Source: Arabidopsis thaliana (taxonomy: Eukaryota > Streptophyta > Magnoliopsida > Brassicales > Brassicaceae). From it: a stretch of 64,000 bases of DNA. Shown one piece after another: positions 20,469 through 31,786 of this stretch (position 1 is the first letter of the stretch; each line of letters opens with the position of its first letter). The notes beneath the pieces were generated by a model that made no database searches, was not told the origin of the DNA, and worked only from the letters and a program-made list of their open reading frames with translations. The stretch spans positions 14,015,835-14,079,834 of the forward strand of contig NC_003076.8 in assembly GCF_000001735.4 (NCBI RefSeq), in the 5' to 3' direction. The translations under genes were made by a program, and so were the position numbers.

Positions 20469-23400
20469 TAAAGGTGTCAGACGGGCCGGCCCACGCCCAT
20501 CTAGCCCGCCCCGCAGTGGGCTTTCTTTTTTCGGGCCGCGACGGGTTGGTCCGTTTAGGACCGCGGACAAAATTATCAGTGTCCAAGTCCGGTCCGCAAA
20601 GCCCAACGGATATACGGGTCGGCCCGCAGGCATTTCTCTGCTACGCATCAAGGATTTTTGAGCTGTGGCATTGTCTGTACAAGGCAATATCTCGTCCAGA
20701 GCCGTATTGCTTGATGGTCTCTCAACCCATTCGTTCATTGCCACACATGTGTCTGCAGTACAAATCGAAGAAACTGCAGGAGAAGAAATGATAACAAGAT
20801 CACTAAGGTCAATACATTAGTTGATAGTTGAGAAACATGTAGTCAAAGATGAAAACATTACCGAGACCAAGAAAAGTCACCACAAGCATGACGATTGAAA
20901 CTACGATAAGCGCCACTCTCCTGCGAGTACAGAAATGACTATTATACATTTGTTTTTCAAAATCCAAAGATTCTGTAACAGATAGACTGTTAGGAGGAGT
21001 TTGTTACACAGAATCAAGGAAATGTCTTATGTGATTGGAGTTACTAGTCGATTTCTCAGTGATAGTAGCTACAGAAGAATCCAGTTTCGCTCCGATCTGA
21101 TCGATTTCAGTTTGTACATTTGCAGGTAAAAGAACCTGAAGAACTGCAGCCTACTTGGCTGAAGCAAGATAATCTGAGATAGCTCTAAAACAAAAGGATC
21201 ATAAAAACAGAACCAAACTAAAACAAAAGTCAGGACTGAAACATAATTGTAACAAGTTAAACTCAAATGTGAAACAGAAAATGAACTTAAGTCAAGAGAA
21301 AGACCTGCAACTTCTTCAACGCAAACATGATAACTGAAACATGAACTTAAACTCAAATCCAAACATGAATATCAAACTTAAAATAAAATCTGCAACTCAA
21401 CATTCATCTGCATCATCCACAAGCGACTGGAAAGAAGGTAGAGTCTCATCTTCAGCATCAAATTTTTCATACTCCTCTACAAGTATCACACAAACTAACA
21501 ATGTTAATTTATAGACTAAGATTGTGTGACTATAAAACTTATGAAAAACAACTTACTTACCATTTTCATAAGATTCAAAACCTTTTAACCAATTGCGACT
21601 GCATATTAATGCTTGAACATTTCTCGGTAAAAGACGACTTCTATACTTGCTTAGAACTCGAGTTCCGATGCTAAACGATGATTCAGACGCAACTGTTGTA
21701 ATAGGAATGCTTAGAATGTCACAAGCCATGGAAGCCAATTTTCCAAACCGTGGACCGTTATCTTTCCAATAATTGAGAATATCTAAACTCTTAAACCCTT
21801 TTACGTTCATTGCCGGTTCATCCAAGTACATATCCAACGTCGACTTTCCATTGGCAACAACATTTGCTTTGCGAAAAGCAAAGAAATCCTATAACAAAGA
21901 TAAGAAATCAAAATAACATAACATAAAAACTAATGACTTGCTGTTTTTCATAAAAAAAACTGCATATTAACTAACAAAAAACTGCAATTTTACTAATAAC
22001 AATCTTAAACAAAACAAAACATAAGAAACTTACATCGTAATTGCTAAAATTCCCTTTTGCAGTTTCATCATCATGTGTAACATCTTCACGAGACTCAGTT
22101 GTAGGTGATACCGCACTGGACTTGTTCTCATAAACTTCAAAAAGTTTACGTAGTTGAGCACGCAAATGTTTAATTCTTTTCTCACGAGTACTAATATCTA
22201 GTTTTGCAAAACAATAATCTGCAAGTGTAAGCTTCAACCTCGGATCAAATACCGTAGCGATTGCAAAGATATCACTTACTTCTGCCCAATACTTATCAAA
22301 CCTCTCTTTCATTAGGACAATCATGTTTCTGATAACTTCATCTTGGCTGGACTCATTCACTGTTAACCAGTTTTGGATATTCCAAACTTGCATAAAATAC
22401 AAATTCGAAGTTGGATATGTCAAACCTGATATAAGATTGGTTATTTGATCAAACGGCTCTAAAAAATCACTCATTTGCTGTAGTCGATGCCATTCAGCAT
22501 CTGTAGGATGAAATTTGTAGTTTTTTGGCATCAATGACTTTGAGATTACCAAATGCAGCTCGATACTTCAGAGCCCTATCAAGCATCTTGAATGTCTACC
22601 GTAATGGAAAAAACTTTCTTCTCAATTCCCCAGTCCTTCAATTTCCCAAGTATCTCCATCGCTAAGTTCATTCCTGTTTGCGGTGGAGGGAATGCACAAA
22701 AAACTAGGATCTTGTTATTGAGCTTCCAATTTCTGTCAATGTAATGTGCTGTAAGACACATATAACCTTCATGAGTGAGCGCAGACCACAAATCTGTAGT
22801 TAAACTAATCCTTCCAGGAAGTTGAGCTAACTCTCTCTTCAGCTTATCCGTCTCAATCTCATAAAACTTATAAACATCTGCAGCAGCTGTGTTTCGACTA
22901 AAAAACTTGACATCCGCATTTAAATACTTCCACGTTTCTCTAACTCTCTCATACTCCACATAAGAAAATGGAAGATCATGTTGGATAATTGTCTTAGCTA
23001 CCAATTCCCGGAAAACAGATTGATCTATCTTTCTAGCTTGCAATTTTGCTTCTGCATTCACCATCATCTGACTAATATCACCATTTCTAGGCACGAGCTT
23101 ACATATTTGCAAATGACGTCGATATGTATTCGTACCATTTTTGTGTGCATTGTACGCATAATCTGATTTGCAATGCTTGCACATAGCTCTTTCTTCACTT
23201 TTTCCCAAATGATTAACCTTTTTAATCACTATGAAATCGTTCCAGACTTTTGAGTATTGCCTTCTCTTCTTTGGTTTCGATGACTTTCCATTGTCCTCAT
23301 CATCATCAACATCATCAGCTCCATTGTCCCCATCGTCATCTTCTTCATCATCATCATCTTCGTCTTCATCACTAATCTCAAACACTTTTTTTGGTTTTTT

Positions 23401-24166
23401 AGATGCTTCAGCTTCAGACTTTTTTCTTCTCTCTGTTTTAGAGGCAGAAGCTTCATCACCCTTGCCTCTTTTTTGGGTTTTTGATGCTTCTAGTTCACAC
23501 ACTTTTTTCTTCTATGTCATAGGTGTTCCTGTTTCATCTCTCAGTTTTCTTTTCAGCTTTTTAGATCCTCCTGCTTCATCATTAGCTTGTTGTTGTTCAT
23601 ATCTAGCTTGTTCCAACTCAATGACTCTCCAAGATTTCACATCTAATGATCTCAAATACTCAGCATCAACAGAATCCAACGGATCCTATCATTAACAAAA
23701 TACAAAAACTAGTCAAGACTAGCAAATTGTTTATGTGTAGTCACAAATAACATACCATTACAAGTGTTAGATGCTCTGTTTGATCTGAAATCTGAATCTA
23801 AAAAGCTTCAATGATCGTAAAAAAAAAAACTTGAAGAGATAGAGAATGACTTTTCAGTTTCCTTGTTAAGCAATTGAGCGTGAACTGCTACTTCTAGGTT
23901 TTGAACTGCACAAGAAACTTTAATAGAGAGAAAAGGTTTGAAAGCCTCTATGAGAAGTGAAGGGTTTTAAAAGAGTTGGTTTTTCTTTCGTGGGCTACCC
24001 GCATACCCGCAATCCGCAACGGGCTTGTCTGCTAGAATCCGCAGTCCGTAATGGGCCTGCCCGCGAGGCCCGCTAATTTGTGGACAAAAAAATCAACGTC
24101 TAAGCCCGCTCCGCCATGGGCTACTTGGACAAAGCCCGCGGGCTAGCGGCTCGCTTGACAACTCTA
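20469..24166 (-). mobile_element. hAT transposon with internally deleted transposase
   Basis: A 3.7-kb element bounded by a perfect 8-bp target-site duplication, TCGTCAAC (20461-20468 and 24167-24174). The termini TAAAGGTGTCAGACGGGC and, on the other strand, TAGAGTTGTCAAGCGAGC form imperfect inverted repeats. Subterminal regions (20480-20640 and 23990-24150) are GC-rich with repeated GCCCGC / GCGGGC motifs. The duplication is unmutated, which suggests a fairly recent insertion, yet the transposase is broken, so it was probably moved in trans or decayed after insertion. Confidence 0.93.
21553..23502 (-). pseudogene. hAT transposase with BED zinc finger, internal deletion
   Basis: Exon-like blocks on the minus strand: 23502-22579 (acidic DED-rich N-terminus, then a BED-type zinc finger, C-x2-C in MCKHCKSDY and H-x-C in RRHLQICK, then the start of the catalytic region SLTTDLWSALTHEGYMCLTAHYI), 22552-21971 (DFLEPFDQITNLISG; VFDPRLKL) and 21837-21553 (hATC dimerisation region, [10 protein letters not shown] and [14 protein letters not shown]). 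Between the first two blocks frame is lost: the sequence jumps from FSITVD to LDRALKYRAAFGN. The usual intervening stretch of about 100 aa with catalytic residues and the CxxH motif is missing. The N-terminal tract has long GAC/GAT repeats. It is not expected to encode active transposase. Confidence 0.85.
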
Positions 24167-24264
24167 TCGTCAACGACTCTTCCGCTTTCTCTCACGATCT
24201 CTCTCTCTTAAGGGAGGCGCACAAAATTAACGAAAGAAACCCTAGGATCCTTATTTATACATCT
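24167..24264 (-). promoter_or_regulatory. Promoter and leader of the unit disrupted by the hAT element
   Basis: On the minus strand TATAAATAAGG (about 24252-24263) is followed by a telo-box-like TAGGGTTT and a GA-rich leader that runs into the hAT insertion. Upstream, 24300-24330, are GCCCAC and CCCACAAAGCCC site II-like motifs. This architecture is typical of housekeeping plant promoters. Confidence 0.45.
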
Positions 24265-24540
24265 TCATAATTTTTGCTTAGCATTTCGGTTTACTGGGTT
24301 TAGTGGGCTTTGTGGGACTTTCAAAAATTTAGGATTTTTCATAAGTTTAAGGTTTTTTTTCCCAAAACAAATTGATTGGGTTTGATGGGCTGGGACAGGA
24401 ATATTACATGCTTTTGAGAAGTTGCTACTCAATTGACTTTAACTTTATTTGTTATTAGATTTGGACCCGTCAGATTTATGCGGGTTTTATATTTTTAAAA
24501 TAGAATAAAATTTACTTAGGAGACTACCACAAAATCCACA

Positions 24541-25659
24541 TCTATTTAGAAATGTATCTACTTTACCACAATCAATAATGTTCCATAAATCCAAGTTTAA
24601 TTAGAATAACTTGTTTATACGTGTCGGAATCTAGTGAATTGATTGACATAGGTGTCAGAAACAATTTAATTACTAACTTTGAAAAATCTAGCTTATACAA
24701 TTAGATTATATACTTTAATAAATATTACATGTGATTCATTTCTTTTCAAAATTAGTATTTTACTATATTATTTTCCTTGTTTATATATCTTCTTAGAAAA
24801 TAATTATAGTCCATTTTCTTTTAAAATTTGTAATTTATTGTATAATTTTCAAGATTGATATATTTTTATATGCTTTTTCAGAAGTAATTACAATGCTTTA
24901 ACTTTAATTATTTGTAATATCTTATACAATTTCCTTTTTATTTACATAATTTTTCTTTTCACATTTGTCAAAATCTTAGAATTCATAGACTTGATACGTG
25001 TCATAATAGATAAATTCACCATTCACGTTACAAAAGCCAATCTTTTGCATCCAGTTCATCAACATCAACATGAAACTTCATCGATTTTCCCCAAACCTAC
25101 TCGGAATCACCAATCGTCAACTAATTGCAAGCTTCCAGCTATCTCATCGATAAGAATGTTACAGGTAAAACTGTAATTTTAATTTCCTAAAACCTGCTCG
25201 GAATCACCAATCGTCAAATACTTTCTTTTAACTTTTGTATACTATTTTAATTTTACTTTTTCTCTATAAAATTATTTTATACGGTTGAGTCTTTTCTTAG
25301 TAACGGATGCGTTATACGGTTGAGTTTTTTCTTAGTAACGCAATGTAACATATTTTTTTATTTTTAATTTATTTATAGTTGTGTTTTTTATTGTAACCTT
25401 TCATTAATATTTTCTTTTAATGTTAATAATTAATAATTGTGTATTTTTACAAAGTTGTATCTAGTCATTTAAAATTTTATCTTTTCATCCACTTTTATCT
25501 TTTCTTCGAATGCGTTCTTAAAATATTTTTATTTCATTTTTAATTTAAATAAAAAAATTATATGGTTGTATTTTTTCATTGTTACCTTTCATTAAATTTA
25601 TCAATTACAAATTTGTTAAAAATAAGTTTTTAGCAACATCGCGGAAGTTCATAAGCTAG
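24541..25659 (+). mobile_element. Putative Helitron carrying an RRP6L2 exon fragment
   Basis: The candidate 5' end TCTATTTAG (24541) is preceded by A, and the candidate 3' end ATAAGCTAG (25659) is followed by T, matching Helitron insertion between A and T with CTRR at the 3' end. The expected 3' hairpin is weak (around GCAACATCGCGGAAG), and there is no Rep/helicase frame, so it would be non-autonomous. The ends need comparison with related copies. It contains the captured segment at 25011-25150. Confidence 0.45.
25011..25150 (-). pseudogene. Diverged fragment of RRP6L2 exon 1
   Basis: About 140 bp match 19248-19393 in the first RRP6L2 exon at an estimated 75-80 percent identity with small indels. 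Shared strings include CATTCACGTTACA, GAAACTTCATCGATTT, CTCGGAATCACC and TATCTCATCGAT. A second short piece (CTGCTCGGAATCACCAATCG) repeats at 25194-25213. Orientation is the same as in the parent gene. It is not translatable as an RRP6 protein. Confidence 0.85.
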
Positions 25660-26139
25660 TTAAGTTATAAAACATAATGTCAACTTTCAGACGCCAATAG
25701 ATGACGACTTCTTGTCATATTTGTGACAATTTTGAGGTTGTAAGTCTATATCATAAATTCATAATGAGTAAAAGATGAAACGTTATAATGGTAACAAAAT
25801 ATGATAATATTGAGAATATTTTAGTTAGTATATATGACGGATAGTTGTGATTTTTTTTGTCATCTCCTATGGCGATTTAAGTCTATAGTTTTTTTCATAA
25901 TGAGTGACGAAATTGAGATGTTATGATAGTAATAGAATGATTGTTTTGAGAAAAATCTTTAATGGTCACTGTAACGGTTAAGTAACATTTTTATTAGTCA
26001 TTAACGGTCATGATTTGAGACTATGGTAATAAGTAATAAAATTGATATATGTTATTGTGATGAAATATTACGTCTCAACAAAATTATTTTCATGTAGTAT
26101 ATGGGTATGCAATTAACATATCATACTTAAATCAAGTAT
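25660..26139. repeat. Diverged tandem repeats of about 150 bp
   Basis: Three diverged copies share CATAATGAGT.., AACGTTATAATGGTAA / GATGTTATGATAGTAA and TATGACGG / TAACGG motifs (about 25690-25845, 25850-25985, 25990-26080). No gene seen. Confidence 0.4.
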
Positions 26140-26806
26140 TCATTATACTCTAACCCAAATCTAATGTTATTGGTTAGTGGATTTTAATAGAGTTATTGTT
26201 TAGTGGATTTTAATAGAGTTAAACTCTAACCCAAATCTAATGTTATTCATTCATTGATTTTAAATCCATTATTTAAATCAACTGTTACTAGTTCTTATAC
26301 TTACAATATCTTCATTAAAAGACTTTAAAATTAAGTGTTATTGGTTTTCATATTTCTAATGTTTATATTACTAGAGTCTTAATTCTAATGTTATTGGTTC
26401 TCATATTCACAATGATTAGTTCAAGTTTCATGTTATACATGTTTGATAGATTTTCACAAATACTTTTATTTGAAAAGATTTGAATGAATCTCAAACTGAT
26501 TTCATGTGTAAATTATAGCAATCAAAATATTGCCTTGTATCTTGAGATTTTCACAATCTACAGTCTCATGAGAATATTACATATTGCCTTGTTCTTTTGC
26601 CAAAAACTTTATTTTTCCTTCCACATCTAGTTTCACGTTACATCTCGGACTTTCTTCTCTCCTTCTTCTTTCCTCTTCCCTTTCACGGTAAAGTCTATCT
26701 CTTTTCATCATTATAGTAGTTATGGCTCGTTAATTTGCTTGAGAACAAAGTCACTTTTATCACTTTTGATCATACTATTATATATATTTTTATTGTAGGT
26801 TTTATA

Positions 26807-28104
26807 ATGGAACGAAATCTTTGTGAAGAAGATGATTCAGATGTAGATATTATGTTATTGATGGTGGTTGGATCCGTTGATGCTTATGAAAGTCAAATCC
26901 CACGTCCGATGCGACGACAAATCACAAAAAAGGGACACGCTTATATACAAAAGGCTTTGAAAGATGATCCTATTCATTTTCGTCAACTATATCGTATGAA
27001 TCCTGAGGTTTTTGCGGAATTATGTCATCTTCTCCAAATGAAAACAGGTTTGAAAGGTACACCACATGTATGTGTCGAGGAGATGGTTGCTACCTTTTTG
27101 ATGACAGTGGGCCAAAATTCAAGATATTGTCACACAATGGACACTTTCAAGAGATCAAAATTTTCAACAAGTATTAATTTCCACAAGGTTCTCAGAGCTT
27201 TAAACATGCTTGCACCAACATTGATGGCCAAGGTTACAAATACAGTGCCCTCAAAAATAAGCAAAAGCACAAGATTTTATCCTTACTTCAAGGTACATAT
27301 CTTTTTTGTGTGAATAATATTTCTTGAAGTCTTATATAAACAGTTTTTAATTTATGTTAGGACTGTGTTGGAGCTATTGATGGCACACACATAAATGCAA
27401 TGGTACAAGCTCCTGAAAAGGCTAGTTATCGTAATCGAAAAGGAGTCATTTCACAAAACGTATTAGCTGCTTGTAACTTAGATCTTGAGTTCATATATGT
27501 TCTAAGTGGATGGGAAGGTTCGGCTCACGATTCAAAAGTTCTACAAGATGCTTTAACAAGAAGAACTATTAGATTGCAAGTTCCAGAAGGTAATAGATTA
27601 CAAGTTCCAGAAGGTGATTTATCATATGATAATTTATTTCTAATAGTGTGCTTCCATGTTTCAGGAAAATATTATTTAGCAGATTGTGGGTTTCCAAACC
27701 GACGTAATTTCTTAGCTCCACTACGAAGTACTCGTTATCATCTACAAAATTTTCGTGGTGAAGGAAGTGACCCAACAAATCAGAATGAATTGTTTAACCT
27801 TCGCCATGCATCTTTAAAAAACGTTATCGAGAGAATTTTTGGTATATTTAAATCTAGGTTCTTGATAGTTCTTGCATGTGTTGCCTTACATAACTTTCTT
27901 CGACAGAAATGTCGGTCAGATGAATTTTCAAGTGACGAAGAAGATGAAACAGATGTTGACAATGCAAATCAAAATTCTGAAGAAAATGGTGGTGAAGAAA
28001 ATGTTGAAACCCAAGAGCAAGAAAGAGAGCATGCAAGACATTGGCGAGCGACCATAGCTGCAGATATGTGGAGAGATGCTACTAATATTGGTAGCCAAAG
28101 ATAG
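26807..28104 (+). pseudogene. Harbinger (DDE_4 / HARBI1-type) transposase, nearly intact
   Basis: Exon 1 26807-27292 and exon 2 from 27361, joined in phase 0 (..FYPYFK then DCVGAIDGTH). An optional 51-nt intron at 27614-27664 restores QVPEG-KYYLADCGFP. Catalytic acidic residues are visible in AIDGTH, SAHDSKVL and NVIERIFG. Two oddities suggest decay: a 24-bp in-frame duplication giving RLQVPEG twice just before that intron, and SRFLI running directly into VLACVALHNFL, where family members normally have about 15-20 more residues. The C-terminus is acidic and ends TNIGSQR. The start is at MERNLCEEDD, just after a TTGTAG acceptor, so a 5' UTR intron is likely. Confidence 0.75.
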
Positions 28105-29031
28105 TAATTCACTTTTTATAAAGTTCATGTATTTGTCTTTCTTTGGTGTTGATGGAGACACTTTTCCCGTGTTTGAGCTGAAAGATTTATTTTTGAACCC
28201 TTTACACTTTCTTTTATTATTATTATGAACGAGTTATTGTCGTGAAATGATATATGACATGCTTCCGGGCTAATCTCATCGACATAATTAGAAACTGAGA
28301 AGTTGGCCATGGGAAAATGATACAAGACATACAAATACAGAAATGACAATGATGTCAACATGACACTTAACCATAACGTTTAAATTATGTTCTACTCATA
28401 TCGGTGGTGGGATAATTATACCTTGACCTAAGAAGTATGGGTTTATGTGTATTCTTTTGTAAACGTTTAATACTATTAGTTATGAACGAGTTATTCTAGC
28501 TCTATCATCTATGTTACAGCTAAGCTTTTGGAGTTATACTATAAAACATTGTTCATTATTCAAATCATATCAATTAAAATAAAAAGTACAGAATCATATC
28601 AATTAGAATATTACCTTGATCATCATAATATTCTAGTTGCTACTAAAGAATAGAACCATATTACTTAGAATATATATTACCATGATCATCATAATAATAT
28701 CACAATCTTTTTGTTATATTAACGTATATCTTTACGATCGCACTATCTCTATAAATGTCACGTACATCTCTCTTCTCATTCTCTAAGCATACAAGCTCAT
28801 TCGACTGCAAAGAAAAAAGTTCACTTGTTCTTACTTTTTTCTTTTGTTCTTATTTACAGAATCATATGCTGGAAGTGTGATATTGATTAACTTTTGAATA
28901 GTTAACTTTTGTTTCCCGTCTCACTATTTCCTTGTTTTTTGCATTGACGTATGGTTATTTTTTAATAAAATATTGCAACTTTTTCATGTTTTAACGTATA
29001 TTTGTTTTTGCAATTTGTCATAGGTATCACT
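28105..29031. other. Spacer between the two Harbinger genes
   Basis: AT-rich, no frame with similarity. It includes 3' UTR of the transposase and, at 28735-29030, promoter and leader with a probable 5' UTR intron ending CATAG just before the second gene. Confidence 0.45.
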
Positions 29032-30004
29032 ATGGGAAATTCACAACAAAAAAAAAGAAAAAAGGGGGATTATAATCCGTGGTCTCCAGAGGAGACTAAG
29101 CTGTTGGTGCAACTTCTTGTGGAAGGGATCAACAATAATTGGCGTGATTCTAATGGCACAATCAGTAAATTAACTGTGGAAACGAAGTTTATGCCGGAGA
29201 TCAACAAAGAGTTTTGTCGTTCAAAAAACTACAATCACTACTTAAGCAGAATGAAGTATTTAAAAATACAATACCAAAGTTGTCTTGATCTTCAGCGTTT
29301 CAGTTCTGGTTTTGGTTGGGATCCTTTAACAAAAAGATTTACGGCTTCTGATGAAGTTTGGAGCGACTATCTAAAAGTAAGTATCTCATTTTCTTTTTTA
29401 AGTGAACATGGTCGTACTTACATATTATTAATATGTCCCTTTGTTTTTGTAGGCACATCCGAACAATAAACAACTTCGTTATGATACATTTGAATTTTTT
29501 TACGAGTTGCAAATCATATTTGGGGAAGGTGTTGCTACTGGAAAAAATGCAATTGGATTATGTGATAGTACGGATGCACTTACGTACAAAGCTGGAGAGA
29601 ATCCAAGAAAAGAATATGTGGATGATTTTGACAACGTGTATGAGTATGATACTACAACTCATCATGAGTCATCGGAGCATTACACACCATTTATGTCTCA
29701 TGGAACTTCAGAAAGTCCTACAGAGAAGCTTCCCCCACGTAAAAGAACAAGATCTGAGAGAAGTACTTCACAAAAAGAAGAAAGTCCTATGATGGTTGTT
29801 AGCAGTAAAATTTTGGATATAATACAACAAAGAGAAGAGAGGCAACAAAAAGAAGTGGCACAGAAAAAGAATAACGTTTGGGATGCTATAAAAGAAATTT
29901 CTGACTTGGATGAATGTATTCGTTACAAGGCACTTACCAAAATTTATCATTTGGGAATACAAGACGTTTTCGTGAGCATGTCGGTGGAAGAGAGGCTAGG
30001 ATGA
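29032..30004 (+). CDS. Myb/SANT-like DNA-binding protein of the Harbinger element
   Basis: Exon 1 29032-29376 and exon 2 29453-30004 give 298 aa in phase 0. The N-terminus is basic (KKRKKGDY) followed by a trihelix/Myb_DNA-bind_3-type domain with aromatic spacing NPWSPEETKLLVQLLV..NNW, ..EINKEFCRSKNYNHYLSRMKYLKIQYQ and ..GFGWDPLTKRFTASDEVWSDYLKAHP. A linker, a nuclear-localisation-like PPRKRTRSERS and a C-terminal helical region (ILDIIQQREERQQKE..) follow. In Harbinger elements this protein binds the transposase, helps it enter the nucleus and recognises the element ends. The frame is open throughout. Confidence 0.85.
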
Positions 30005-30383
30005 ATTCAAACCATTATGGAATAATTTGAGCTTAATTTTTATTTTCTTTGTTTTTAAAGTTTTTAATTTGGATTCACCAAAATTATTATGAATAAATTC
30101 TTTATCTTATTTTTTATTCTCAAACTTCAAAACTCTAGAAAACTTGAAACAAAAAAATAAAAAATTGGTCAAAGTTTTGTTAGATTTCGTTTAGATTATA
30201 AAATCATTTGTTATAGAGTTCAATTCTATTAGAAAACCAAATGACATCATATATCACTGAAAATAGACTTCCACGACAGAATGAATAGTGATTCAGTTTA
30301 AATGAACTCAGATGTTTTGAAATCTGATAAACTTCAACTCTAATGGAGTTGACTTCAACTTCACTAACCAATAATACCACCTT

Positions 30384-31641
30384 AGTTTAGTGGAGGATCT
30401 TTGAGACACATGCGGTTGCTAAAAATAACTACAAAAACTTTGAATCTTTTGAATACGAATTTTATTTAAAATTTAAATGAAAATTAATTATAGATTTTTG
30501 GGTTGTTCAAAATGTGTTTGTAGTTTCTAAGAGAACGTTGAATCATATTATTCATCACTTTATTTCATGACAATATGGGTATGCAATGTATGAATTGTTT
30601 ATTTTTACCAGCGTCTATCTTCTATAAGACAAGAGTTTCAACGTGAGATATGCTAACAACGTTAAAACTAAAGATAATACAAAATTAAATAATTTTAAAA
30701 AGATTATTATTTATTGGTACGACAAGAGCACAAACTCACTAAGATATGAACACTTATAATTGTGACATATTATGAACACCTATATTTTATCTTTATCATC
30801 ACTCTATTATTCTACATATCTTTGGGTATGCAATGAACAAATTTCACACATTTACTTTAATGGTGTATTGGATCATGCATGTGGAAACTAAAAATAGTCT
30901 GACAACTCTTGAATCACCCGAATATATATTAATTTTGTTTGATTTCAAATAAAAAGTGAATGATAAATTTTTGGGTTGTTCATATTTTCCAGCTAATTAG
31001 TGAAGGAAAGTGGTAAATATATATATATGATTGTATAAGACAATGTATATATGGTTGTATAAGACAATGTTAAATATATTGTTTTCAACACATCCATTTC
31101 CTGGCACATGCCTTTCTACTTCCACAAGTTTTCAAAAAAATCAAGTATGTTCCTATACGATGAGATGGAACCAGTATCGGCGCACCTTCCATTGAGGCGG
31201 TTGTTCGAACATTTTTTGTTTTTTTTTTGTCTATTTGTGGTTAATCAGTATTCGGAGACTCTCAAATTTCACAGTTAAACTCTTTACAAATTTCTCTAGG
31301 TGTGCCATTTTCTTTAGTGTACAAAAAAAACTTTTTTGTTCGAATCTTCATCACAGATATGTCTTTTTGGAGCTCTTTCATCCTATCCAAAGATTCTCGG
31401 AACCGAAAAAATGCACAAAGAGACCATGCAAATGAAAGATACTCTACTTTCCTATTATGTATGAGTTTGGGACAACTAACTAAATCAAACGACACGTAAG
31501 CCCAACAAAACAATTGGTAGAAGTTGTAGATTTAATTAATGACCACGGGCAATTAAGATTTATTGAAACCATGTAGATTATAAATTATAATAATAGTCGA
31601 ATCAAGGCCGTGAAAAAAAAAAGTCGAATCAAGGCCTTTGT
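30384..31641. other. Intergenic DNA with diverged duplications
   Basis: Segments near 30400-30510 and 30860-30990 are diverged copies (both end AATTTTTGGGTTGTTCA or nearly so). The motif GGGTATGCAAT recurs at about 26104, 30577 and 30824, on both sides of the Harbinger element. Short frames at 31235-31513 have no recognisable domain. Confidence 0.35.
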
Positions 31642-31713
31642 AAAAAAGCCCATGGGCTTTTTTAAAGAAAACTAAATGTAGAAACGTCCTGAAGCGACCT
31701 TAGAAACCCTAAA
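31642..31713 (+). promoter_or_regulatory. Site II palindrome plus telo-box promoter
   Basis: A perfect 22-bp palindrome centred on AAAGCCCATGGGCTTT (31642-31663) contains two opposed GCCCA/TGGGC site II elements. AAACCCTAAA (telo-box) follows at 31704-31713. This pairing is typical of growth-regulated plant genes for ribosome and organelle biogenesis, and sits 75 bp before the start codon at 31787. Confidence 0.6.
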
Positions 31714-31786
31714 CACTCTTACGATCGTTTCTGGTTATTACGTTTTCGAGCCGCTGTTTCTTCTTCTCTGGTTCGCGTAAATCAGT

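Larger units (their letters stand above)
26140..30383 (+). mobile_element. PIF/Harbinger transposon with both genes
   Basis: A DDE_4-type transposase and a Myb/SANT-like second gene lie in the same orientation, the gene pair that defines PIF/Harbinger elements. Both flanks carry related subterminal sequence in inverse orientation: TTATTGGTTAGTG near 26168-26180 and CACTAACCAATAA at 30362-30374. The left end also contains a direct duplication (ACTCTAACCCAAATCTAATG at about 26147 and 26223). The 3-bp TWA target duplication could not be fixed, so the outer limits are approximate. Confidence 0.75.

Noticed and set aside
23231-23695. Ser-rich frame opposite the hAT transposase
   Set aside because: Antisense shadow of the Asp/Glu repeat tract.
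27569-28161. Minus-strand frames opposite the Harbinger transposase
   Set aside because: Shadows of the real coding strand.
31262-31513. Possible minus-strand gene of 83 aa
   Set aside because: No domain, no splice or promoter evidence, overlapping plus-strand frames equally open.
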